Translations under genes and position numbers: made by a program
Shown here: one piece after another, positions 1-6,202 of the stretch
Layout of the letters: each line of letters starts with the position of its first letter
How positions within the stretch are numbered: position 1 is the first letter of the stretch
Origin: Actinomycetes bacterium
GTDB taxonomy: Bacteria > Actinomycetota > CALGFH01
Length of the DNA: 10,991 bases
Assembly: GCA_030146615.1 (NCBI GenBank)
Contig: JASLBL010000162.1
Location: 1 to 10,991 of the forward strand
Direction of reading: 5' to 3'
The notes under the pieces: generated by a model
Seen by the model: only the letters and a program-made list of their open reading frames with translations
Told to the model about the DNA's origin: nothing
Database searches by the model: none

Positions 1-1020
1 GGCCAGGGGCGGGGGGAGCTCGGTGGCCGACGGCGTGGCGCCGAGGACGGCGGGGGCGATGGCGGCCAGGCCGGCCCCGAGGGTCGCCCAGCCGAGCAGG
101 GCGATCACGGCGGTGGGGGCGACGACCACCACGAAGCTGCCGGCGGCGGCGACCAGGCCGCCGGTCTGGACGACGCGGAGGCGGCCCAGGCGGTCGATCA
201 GGCGGTCGCCGGCGAGGCGGCCAAGGGCGAGGGCGGCGGTGAAGGCGCTGAAGCCGGCGGCGGCCAGGGCGGGGCTGGCGGCGTGCTGGTCGTGGAGGTG
301 GGCGGCGCTCCAGTTGCTGGCCGCGCCGTCGAGCAGGCAGGCGCAGAACGCGATCGTCCCGAGGAGCAGCAGGCGGCCGCCGGGGCGGGCCAGCAGGGGC
401 TGGCGGGGTTGGAGGGGCTCGGCGACCAGGTGGCGGGTGGCGGCCAGGCCGGCCACCACGCTGACCGTGGCGGCGAGGGCGAAGTGGGGCAGGACGGCCA
501 GGCCGGCGGCGGCGGCCGCGGTGCCGCCGAGGCCGCCGGCGAGCATGCCCATGGGATGGGCGGCGTGGAGACCGGACAGGATCGGGCGGCGGTAGCGGCG
601 CTCGAGCTCGACCCCCTGGGCGTTCATGGCCACGTCGACGACGCTGTTGGCCGCGGCCAGAACGGCCAGGGCGGCGACCAGCCATCCAAGTCCTGGGGCG
701 AGGGCGACGCCGAGCAGGGCGGTCGGGTAGACGGCGAAGCCCAGGCATAGGCTGGGGCGGCTGCCCAGCCGGGCCACCAGGGCGCCGCCGGCGGGGAGGC
801 CGGCCAGGGCCCCGCCCTCCAGGCCGAGCACGGCCAGGGCGAAGGTGCCCGCCGAGAGGGCGAGACGGTCCTGCACGGCCGGGATCCGGGTCGCCCAGGC
901 GGCGACCACGAACCCGGTGACGAAGAACACCACCGCCGTGGCGGCGCGGGCCCGGCGGTCGGCGGCCGACGGTACCGCGGCCTCGCGGTCCCCAGTCCGG
1001 TGGTCCTCGAATGACGCCAT
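1..1020 (-). CDS. MFS transporter, MosC/YbjJ-like (3' end outside window)
   Basis: This is a multi-pass inner-membrane transporter of the major facilitator superfamily; its substrate cannot be read from sequence. The open frame runs 340 codons from ATG at 1020 and leaves the window, so about the last 60 residues of a typical 400-residue protein are missing. The start is bounded by an in-frame TAG four codons upstream. The first membrane segment is near residues 27-45, followed by ATRIPAVQDRL. A long Gly/Ala-rich helix pair ends in ARLGSR (residues 83-88), the usual MFS loop 2-3 signature. DVAMNAQGVELERR (129-142) and SGLHAAHPMG (149-158) resemble the hallmark segments of the YbjJ/MosC branch. 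I see no clear Shine-Dalgarno site. It is divergent from a LysR regulator gene with a dyad between them, so control by that regulator is likely. Family is confident; the direction of transport and substrate are unknown. Confidence 0.85.
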   Translation of the reverse strand, partial: MASFEDHRTGDREAAVPSAADRRARAATAVVFFVTGFVVAAWATRIPAVQDRLALSAGTFALAVLGLEGGALAGLPAGGALVARLGSRPSLCLGFAVYPTALLGVALAPGLGWLVAALAVLAAANSVVDVAMNAQGVELERRYRRPILSGLHAAHPMGMLAGGLGGTAAAAAGLAVLPHFALAATVSVVAGLAATRHLVAEPLQPRQPLLARPGGRLLLLGTIAFCACLLDGAASNWSAAHLHDQHAASPALAAAGFSAFTAALALGRLAGDRLIDRLGRLRVVQTGGLVAAAGSFVVVVAPTAVIALLGWATLGAGLAAIAPAVLGATPSATELPPPLA

Positions 1021-1049
1021 AGCCGTCTGCTACCCGACCGCCTCGATAA

Positions 1050-1073
1050 CAATTCATTTGGACATTGCATGAA
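1050..1073. promoter_or_regulatory. Candidate LysR operator (T-N11-A dyad) between lysR-type and MFS genes
   Basis: The 70-bp divergent gap is clearly less GC-rich than its surroundings. It contains a perfect interrupted dyad, TTCAT (1053-1057), 11 nt, ATGAA (1069-1073), which fits the T-N11-A rule of LysR-type binding sites. A second dyad, CAAT (1050-1053), 10 nt, ATTG (1064-1067), is interleaved with it. Its place 18 nt before the LysR start and 30 nt before the MFS start suits autorepression and activation of the transporter. A weak minus-strand promoter, TTCATG (1068-1073), 16 nt, TGTTAT (1046-1051), overlaps the dyad. The dyad is seen directly; its role is inferred. Confidence 0.6.
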
Positions 1074-1090
1074 GGTTCTAAGCTCTCTGC

Positions 1091-1999
1091 ATGCTGGATG
1101 TCGGTCGGCTGGCCACACTGCGCGCGGTGCTGGCGCATGGGTCGTTCTCGGCTGCCGGGCAGGCGCTGGGACTGACCCAGCCGGCGGTGTCGCGGCAGAT
1201 CACGCTGCTGGAGCGGCAGGCCGGGACCCGGCTGGTGCGGCGGACCCGCCAGGGGGCAAGGCCGACCGAGGCGGGGCGGCTGCTGGCCGAGCATGCCGAG
1301 GTGATCCTCGACCGGCTGGCGCTGGCGTCCGAGCAGCTGGCCGAGCTGGCCGGGCTGCGGCGTGGGCGGGTGCGGCTCGGCTCCTTCTTCACCGCCTTCG
1401 CGCTGCTCACCCCGACGGTGGCCGCGCTCACCGAGGCTCGGCTGCCCGACCTGGACCTGGAGCATGAGCTGGTCGACCGGCGCACCGCGTTCCGGCGGCT
1501 GGCGGCCGGGGAGCTGGACCTGGCGATCGTGTTCGAGCACGGCTTCGAGCCCGACCCGCCGCCGCACGACATCGAGCTGGTGCCGCTGTTCATCGACCCC
1601 GCCCGGGTCCTGCTCCCGATCCGCCATCCCCTGGCCGGCCGGGCCGAGCTCGCCCTCGGCGACCTGGCCGGCGAGACCTGGATCCGGGCCCATGACGGGT
1701 CGGCCGCCCGGCTGCTCGACCACGTGCTGGCCGAGGCCGGGCTGCGCCCGAAGCTGCTGCTGGCCGGCCACGGCGACGAGCCGGTCGAGACCCAGGTGCA
1801 CGTGGTCGCCGGCGACGGCGTCGCCCTCGCCTACCAGCTCAACGTGATCATCAACCCGGCCGGGACCGCTATCCGGCCGCTGGCCGGCGACGCTCCTGTC
1901 CGCCTCGTCCAGGCCGCGCTCCTGCGGGACCAGCAGGCCCCCGGCCCGCGAGCCCTGCTCGACGTGCTGGGCGAGCTTGGCCCGGCCCCGGCCGCCTAG
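1091..1999 (+). CDS. LysR-family transcriptional regulator
   Basis: A 302-residue DNA-binding regulator of normal LysR length. The N-terminal winged helix-turn-helix spans about residues 2-60, with the typical pattern GSFSAAGQALGLTQPAVSRQI (18-38) and then ARPTEAGRLLAEH. A linker helix (about 65-90) leads to a periplasmic-binding-protein-like effector domain from about residue 92 (GRVRLGSF) to 290. ELDLAIV marks the first subdomain crossing. The start is well fixed because an in-frame TAA (1079-1081) lies just 9 nt upstream of the ATG. The Shine-Dalgarno site is poor, with only AAGG at 1072-1075. Its divergent neighbour is an MFS transporter and a T-N11-A dyad lies between them, the usual layout for a LysR protein and its target. 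The ligand is unknown. Its stop codon overlaps the stop of the convergent aldehyde dehydrogenase gene. Confidence 0.93.
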   Translation: MLDVGRLATLRAVLAHGSFSAAGQALGLTQPAVSRQITLLERQAGTRLVRRTRQGARPTEAGRLLAEHAEVILDRLALASEQLAELAGLRRGRVRLGSFFTAFALLTPTVAALTEARLPDLDLEHELVDRRTAFRRLAAGELDLAIVFEHGFEPDPPPHDIELVPLFIDPARVLLPIRHPLAGRAELALGDLAGETWIRAHDGSAARLLDHVLAEAGLRPKLLLAGHGDEPVETQVHVVAGDGVALAYQLNVIINPAGTAIRPLAGDAPVRLVQAALLRDQQAPGPRALLDVLGELGPAPAA

Positions 2000-3507
2000 C
2001 GCCCCGGACGGCGGGGGGCGCGGCCGTGACGGAGCTTCATGGCCCGCTTGACGGCCGGGAGGACGTAGCCCGGGCGGTCGAAGCTCTGCATCGGGAACGG
2101 CAGGGGGAAGCGCTGGCGGGTGATGGCCTTGGAGCGGGTGAACTCGCGCAGGCCGTCGGGGCCGTGGATGCGGCCGAAGCCGGACTCCCCCACCCCGCCG
2201 AGGGGCAGCGACGGCATGCCGGCGAACGTCAGCACCGAGTTGACGCTGGTCATGCCCGAGCGCAGGGTACGGGCGATGCGGTCGGCCCGGCGGCCGGCGA
2301 ACACGGCCCCGCCGAGGCCGTAGGGGTTGGCGTTGGCCAGGGCGACGGCGTGGTCGGCGTCGCGGGCCCTGGTCACCGGCAGGACCGGCCCGAAGGTCTC
2401 CTCCCCCATGACCAGGGCGTCGGGGGGCACGTCGACCAGCACCACCGGGTCGACATACGGCGGGCGGACCGCGTCCGGGCCACCGACCAGGGCCCTGGCC
2501 CCGCGGGCGAAGGCGTCGTCCAGGTGCCGCTGGATGATCTCGAGCTGCCGGGGCAGGGTGATCGGCCCGAAGTCGGCGCCGGGCTCGCCGCCCGGGCGGA
2601 TGCGGGCGGCCCGCTCGACCAGCTTGGCCAGGAACCGGTCGTAGACCGGGTCGACCACATACACCCGCTCGACGGCCAGGCAGGTCTGGCCGGCGTTGGC
2701 CATGCCGCCCCAGACCGCCTGCTCGGCCGCGGCGTCCAAGTCGGCGTCGGCGTCGACGATCATGGCGTCCTTGCCGCCCAGCTCCAGCACCACCGGGGTG
2801 AGCCGCTCGGCGCAGGCGGCCATCACCTTGCGGCCGGTGGCCGGCGACCCGGTGAGCGCGACCTTGTCCACGCCGGCCAGGCACAGGGCGTGGCCGGTGG
2901 TCCCGTCCCCGGTGACCACCTGGAGCACCGGCTGGTCGGGCACGGCCTCGGTGAAGGCGTCGGCCAGGAAGCAGCCCACCGCCGGGGTCAGCTCGCTCGG
3001 CTTGAACACCACCGCGTTGCCGGCGGCCAGGGCGTAGACGATCGACCCGAGCGGGGTGAACACCGGGTAGTTCCAGGGGCCGATCACCCCGACCACCCCC
3101 AGCGGCTGGTACTCGACCGAGGCGGCGTGGTTGGCCAGGACCAGGTTGCCGCGGGCCCGGCGCGGGCGGAGGACCCTGGCCGCGTTGCGGGCCGCCCAGT
3201 CGAGGTGCTCGACGATCATCAGGACCTCGATGAGGGCGTCGGCGTCGGGCTTGCCGTTCTCGCGGTGGACCAGGGCGACCAGCTCGTCGGTTCGGCGGAC
3301 GAGCAGCGCCTTGTAGGCCAGCAGGGCCCGCCGGCGGCCGTCGAAGCCCAGCCCGGCCCAGCCTCCGGCCGCCTCCCGAGCCCGGGCCGCGGCGGCCGCG
3401 ACCTGCTCGGGCCCGTCCACCGGGAAGGTCCCGACCACCTCCCCGGTGGCCGGGCTGGTGGAGTCGAAGGTGCGGACGCGGGCCGCGCGGTCCTCGGTGA
3501 TCGCCAT
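1996..3507 (-). CDS. NAD(P)-dependent aldehyde dehydrogenase, GabD2/SSADH-like
   Basis: A 503-residue cytoplasmic enzyme that oxidises an aldehyde to a carboxylic acid with NAD(P)+. Family motifs appear in order: GVIGPWNYPVF, AGNAVVFKPSE for cofactor binding, ELGGKDA with the general-base Glu242, GQTCLAVERV with the nucleophile Cys276, EETFGPVLPV, and GGVGESGFGRIHGPDGL near the C terminus. The Glu-Cys spacing of 34 equals that of well-studied family members. Overall pattern, including the MKL-rich tail, recalls succinate-semialdehyde dehydrogenases such as mycobacterial GabD2, but substrate cannot be assigned. I chose ATG at 3507 because AAAGGGGAA lies just upstream; a GTG six codons earlier has no such site. 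The divergent neighbour is a flavin amine oxidase whose product is an aldehyde, which suggests this enzyme removes it. The stop codon shares CTAG (1996-1999) with the LysR gene. Confidence 0.92.
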   Translation of the reverse strand: MAITEDRAARVRTFDSTSPATGEVVGTFPVDGPEQVAAAAARAREAAGGWAGLGFDGRRRALLAYKALLVRRTDELVALVHRENGKPDADALIEVLMIVEHLDWAARNAARVLRPRRARGNLVLANHAASVEYQPLGVVGVIGPWNYPVFTPLGSIVYALAAGNAVVFKPSELTPAVGCFLADAFTEAVPDQPVLQVVTGDGTTGHALCLAGVDKVALTGSPATGRKVMAACAERLTPVVLELGGKDAMIVDADADLDAAAEQAVWGGMANAGQTCLAVERVYVVDPVYDRFLAKLVERAARIRPGGEPGADFGPITLPRQLEIIQRHLDDAFARGARALVGGPDAVRPPYVDPVVLVDVPPDALVMGEETFGPVLPVTRARDADHAVALANANPYGLGGAVFAGRRADRIARTLRSGMTSVNSVLTFAGMPSLPLGGVGESGFGRIHGPDGLREFTRSKAITRQRFPLPFPMQSFDRPGYVLPAVKRAMKLRHGRAPRRPGR

Positions 3508-3626
3508 GCGTTCCCCTTTCCCCACAAGGACTCTAGCCGCTCAGCACACGGGCCGGAGTAGATCGTCGCGAACCGGTCACCGCGCTGGAAGTTTGCGACC
3601 GCAAGTTCGTAGAGTTCGGCGCGCAT
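3508..3626 (-). other. Coding-like stretch in the gap upstream of the aldehyde dehydrogenase
   Basis: Read on the minus strand from ATG at 3626, this stretch gives about 40 residues of balanced composition, beginning MRAELYELAVANFQRGDRF and continuing ATIYSGPCAERLESLWGKG. This is unlike the Arg/Pro/Ala-rich nonsense seen in other wrong-frame readings here. The same frame runs on past 3507 as a shadow inside the aldehyde dehydrogenase gene, and I see no ribosome-binding site. It might be the remnant of a lost gene or the start of a small overlapping one, or it may be chance in a promoter region. I do not recognise the sequence and assign no function. Confidence 0.2.
3593..3604. promoter_or_regulatory. 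Short palindrome, possible operator for the amine oxidase/aldehyde dehydrogenase pair
   Basis: TTGCG (3593-3597), AC, CGCAA (3600-3604) is a perfect inverted repeat with a 2-nt centre, the sort of site used by TetR-like or similar dimeric regulators. It sits in the 214-bp divergent gap and just upstream of TAGAGT (3610-3615), a possible -10 box for the amine oxidase gene. I find no convincing -35 box. No regulator gene for it is in the window apart from the LysR gene, whose own site looks different. The repeat also lies inside the coding-like stretch, so the two explanations compete. Confidence 0.3.
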
Positions 3627-3721
3627 CCCGCTCGGCGCTCGCGAGGGGCCGTGACTCGCCCGACCGCCGTGCTCTGCCTGGCGTCGCCGCAACCGGACGC
3701 CACCCGAGCGAGGAGAGAACG

Positions 3722-5074
3722 TTGACCGCCGCAACAGACGTCGTCGTCGTCGGCGCCGGCCTGGCCGGCCTGACCGCCGCCAGCAGGCTGGTGGACGCCG
3801 GGGCCGAGGTGGTGGTGCTGGAGGCCCGCCAACGGGTCGGCGGGCGGACCCTGACCCTGCCCGCGGCCGACGGCACCCCGATCGACCACGGGGGCCAGTG
3901 GATCGGCCCGACCCAGGACCGCATCGCCGCCCTCGCCGCCCGCGTGGGCGTCACCACCTACGCCAGCTACGAGCACGGGCTCAACACCGAGTTCCGCGAG
4001 GGCCGGGCCCACCGCTTCGACGGCCAGCTGCCCGACGGCAGCGACCCGGTGAGCGCCGTGGCCATGGGCCAGGCCATCCGCGAGCTCGACGCCATGGCGG
4101 CCAGGGTGCCGCTGGAGGCCCCCTGGACGGCCGCGGACGCGCTGGCCTGGGACTCCCAGACGGTCGAGACCTGGCTCCAGGACCGGGTGGCGGCCGGGCG
4201 GGCCAGGAACTGGCTGCGGGCGGTCATCCGGGGGACGCTGGCCGCCGAGGCCCGCGACCTGTCGCTGCTCCACACCCTGTTCGTCATCCGCTCCGCCGGC
4301 GGCATCGCCCCGCTGATCGCCACCGCCGGCGGCGCCCAGGAGCGCCGCTTCCACCAGGGCGCCCAGACGATCTCGGTCCGGCTGGCCGAGGCGCTGGGCG
4401 AGCGGGTCGTCCTCGGCGCCCCGGCCGAGGTGGTCCGCCACGGCGAGCACGGGGTGGTGGTCGAGGCCGGCGGCCGGGCGGTCGCGGCCGGCCGGGCCAT
4501 CCTGGCCGTGCCGCCGGCCATCGCCGGGCGGATCGGCTACCGGCCGGCCATGCCCGGCTGGCGCAACCAGCTCACCCAGCGGGTCCCGATGGGCAGCGTG
4601 ATCAAGGTCCACGCCCTCTACGACGAGCCGTTCTGGCGCCAGGAGGGACTGTCCGGCCTGGCCGTCAGCGACAACGGCCCGGTCAGGATCGTCTACGACA
4701 ACTCCCCCGAGGAGGGGTCACCCGGGGTGCTGGTCGGGTTCATCGAGGGCGAGCAGGCCCGCACCTGGGCCCGCCGCGACCGGGCCGACCGGCGGGCCGG
4801 CATCCTGGCCTGCCTGACCGACTACTTCGGCGAGCGGGCCGGCCGGCCCCGGGAGCTGCTGGAGCGGTCCTGGGCGGACGAGGAGTACAGCGGCGGCTGC
4901 TACGCCGGCTACTTCCCGCCCGGAGTCTGGACCTCGTTCGGCCAGGCCCTCCGGGAGCCCATCGGCCGCATCCACTGGGCCGGGACCGAGACCGCCACCG
5001 TCTGGACCTCCTACATGGAGGGCGCCGTCCAGTCCGGCGAACGGGCGGCCGACGAGGTGCTCGCCGCCTCCTGA
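3722..5074 (+). CDS. Flavin monoamine oxidase family protein (MAO-like)
   Basis: A 450-residue FAD enzyme that oxidises an amine with O2, giving an aldehyde or imine, H2O2 and ammonia or amine. The N terminus has the dinucleotide-binding fold: GAGLAG (11-16), the ribose-binding Glu34 and RVGGRT (38-43). Lys295 in GSVIK matches the catalytic Lys of MAO B. SGGCY contains Cys393, the equivalent of the covalent 8-alpha-cysteinyl-FAD residue. Tyr394 and Tyr431 (in SYMEGA) match the aromatic cage, with the same 37-residue spacing as in MAO B. HWAGTETAT near the end is the family's C-terminal FAD motif. I chose TTG at 3722 because AGGAG (3711-3715) lies 6 nt upstream and because it places the fold at the usual position; the longer open frame upstream looks non-coding. 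The substrate may be putrescine, tyramine or a similar amine. Divergent from an aldehyde dehydrogenase gene. Confidence 0.92.
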   Translation: MTAATDVVVVGAGLAGLTAASRLVDAGAEVVVLEARQRVGGRTLTLPAADGTPIDHGGQWIGPTQDRIAALAARVGVTTYASYEHGLNTEFREGRAHRFDGQLPDGSDPVSAVAMGQAIRELDAMAARVPLEAPWTAADALAWDSQTVETWLQDRVAAGRARNWLRAVIRGTLAAEARDLSLLHTLFVIRSAGGIAPLIATAGGAQERRFHQGAQTISVRLAEALGERVVLGAPAEVVRHGEHGVVVEAGGRAVAAGRAILAVPPAIAGRIGYRPAMPGWRNQLTQRVPMGSVIKVHALYDEPFWRQEGLSGLAVSDNGPVRIVYDNSPEEGSPGVLVGFIEGEQARTWARRDRADRRAGILACLTDYFGERAGRPRELLERSWADEEYSGGCYAGYFPPGVWTSFGQALREPIGRIHWAGTETATVWTSYMEGAVQSGERAADEVLAAS

Positions 5075-5100
5075 GCGGGTGGAGGCGCGGCCGACCCGCA

Positions 5101-5115
5101 CCACCCTGTTGGTGG
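5101..5115 (+). terminator. Possible terminator hairpin after the amine oxidase gene
   Basis: CCACC, a 5-nt loop CTGTT, then GGTGG, form a short GC-rich hairpin 27 nt after the amine oxidase stop, in the 99-bp gap before the convergent thiL stop. There is no T-run, as is common for actinobacterial terminators. A weaker hairpin, GGAG (5127-5130) with CTCC (5136-5139), follows. I see no gene in 5075-5173. Confidence 0.3.
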
Positions 5116-5173
5116 GGCCCCTGCCGGGAGGGTAGCTCCGGGCGGGGAGTGAAGCGAACGGCCGTCCACACCC

Positions 5174-6178
5174 CTACCCCTCGCCGCGGAAGTGGTCGTA
5201 GGCCAGGCCGGCCAGGGGCTCGGGACCGGACCGGGTGATCCGCACCCGCTGGCTCGGGTCGGCGGTGAAGCGGCCGCAGTCGAGCACGCCGCCGAGGTCG
5301 GCGGCGCGGGGCAGGGCGGCGGCCAGGACGAAGTCCTCTCCCCCGCCGAGGGCCAGGGCCAGGGGGTCGAGGCCGAGCAGGGCGGCCGTCTCGACCACCC
5401 CGGGGGCGAGGGGAACGGTGGCGTCGTGGATCTCGACCCCGACCCCGGACGACTCGGCCAGGTGCCGGGCGTCGCCGGCCAGGCCGTCGGACACGTCGAT
5501 CATGGCCGTGGCCCCCGCCCTGGCCAGGGTTACGCCCATGGCCAGGGCGGGCTGGGGCCGGCGGTGGGCGGCGGCCAGGGCCGGGAACCGGCGCAGCAGC
5601 TCGGGAGCCGCCGGGTCCTCCGACCTGAGCAGGGCCAGCCCGGCCGCGGCCGCCCCCAGCGGGCCGGTGACGGCCAGGCGGTCCCCGGGCCGGGCCCCCG
5701 ACCGGAGCACCGGCCGCTCGACCTCCCCGACGGCGGTCACGGCCAGGGACAGGACCGGGCCGGCGGAGACGTCGCCCCCGACCAGCGACACCCCATAGGT
5801 CCGGCAGGCCTCGGCGATCCCGGCATAGACCCGGTCGAGCCGGTCCACCGGGGTCTGCTCGGGCACGGTCAGGGCGAGCACCGCCCAGCGGGCCTCGGCG
5901 GCCATCGCGGCCAGGTCGGAGAGGTTGACCGCGACCGCCTTCCAGCCCCAGTCCTCCGGCTCGGAGAGCTCGGCGGTGAAGTCCAGCCCTTCCACGATGA
6001 CGTCGGTGGTGACGACCAGCTTGTGCCCGGGCGTCGTCGCCAGGATGGCGGCGTCGTCGCCCACCCCGACCTCGACCCCGGGGCCGACCTCAAGGTCGCC
6101 GGTGAGCCGGGCGATCAGCCCGAACTCGCCGAGCTCGGAGAGACCGGGATCGACCCGGGGACGACCGTCTCGCGTCAT
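5174..6178 (-). CDS. thiL: Thiamine-monophosphate kinase
   Basis: A 334-residue cytoplasmic kinase that phosphorylates thiamine monophosphate with ATP, giving thiamine diphosphate, the last step of cofactor synthesis. It belongs to the AIR synthase/PurM-like superfamily. The metal and nucleotide motifs are present: GVGDDAAIL (38-46), TTDVIVEGLDF (57-67), NLSDLAAM (85-92) and GGD (134-136). MIDVSDGLAGD near residue 225 and GGEDF near 279 complete the substrate site. Length is normal. The ATG at 6178 has CGAGG 2 nt upstream, a modest and close site. The gene starts 24 nt after pckA on the same strand, so it is probably co-transcribed from upstream. I see no other thiamine gene in the window. 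The usual VEGVHF reads VEGLDF here, a mild variation. Confidence 0.95.
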   Translation of the reverse strand: MTRDGRPRVDPGLSELGEFGLIARLTGDLEVGPGVEVGVGDDAAILATTPGHKLVVTTDVIVEGLDFTAELSEPEDWGWKAVAVNLSDLAAMAAEARWAVLALTVPEQTPVDRLDRVYAGIAEACRTYGVSLVGGDVSAGPVLSLAVTAVGEVERPVLRSGARPGDRLAVTGPLGAAAAGLALLRSEDPAAPELLRRFPALAAAHRRPQPALAMGVTLARAGATAMIDVSDGLAGDARHLAESSGVGVEIHDATVPLAPGVVETAALLGLDPLALALGGGEDFVLAAALPRAADLGGVLDCGRFTADPSQRVRITRSGPEPLAGLAYDHFRGEG

Positions 6179-6202
6179 GCGCCTCGGGTACCCCCGGCCG
6201 GC

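Noticed and set aside
23..750. Plus-strand open frames opposite the MFS gene
   Set aside because: Arg/Ala/Gly-rich shadows. The minus-strand frame is open to the window edge and has MFS motifs.
2026..3561. Long plus-strand open frame opposite the aldehyde dehydrogenase
   Set aside because: Its protein is Gly/Val/Asp/His-rich with no family motif, as expected for the antisense of a GC-rich gene; the minus strand has all the aldehyde dehydrogenase motifs.
3446..3721. N-terminal extension of the amine oxidase to an upstream ATG
   Set aside because: The extra residues are Arg/Ser-rich, overlap the divergent aldehyde dehydrogenase start, and precede a good ribosome site plus TTG at the expected protein start.
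3533..4612. Long minus-strand open frame opposite the amine oxidase
   Set aside because: Low-complexity Gly/Asp/His/Val-rich translation; the oxidase motifs on the plus strand explain the region.
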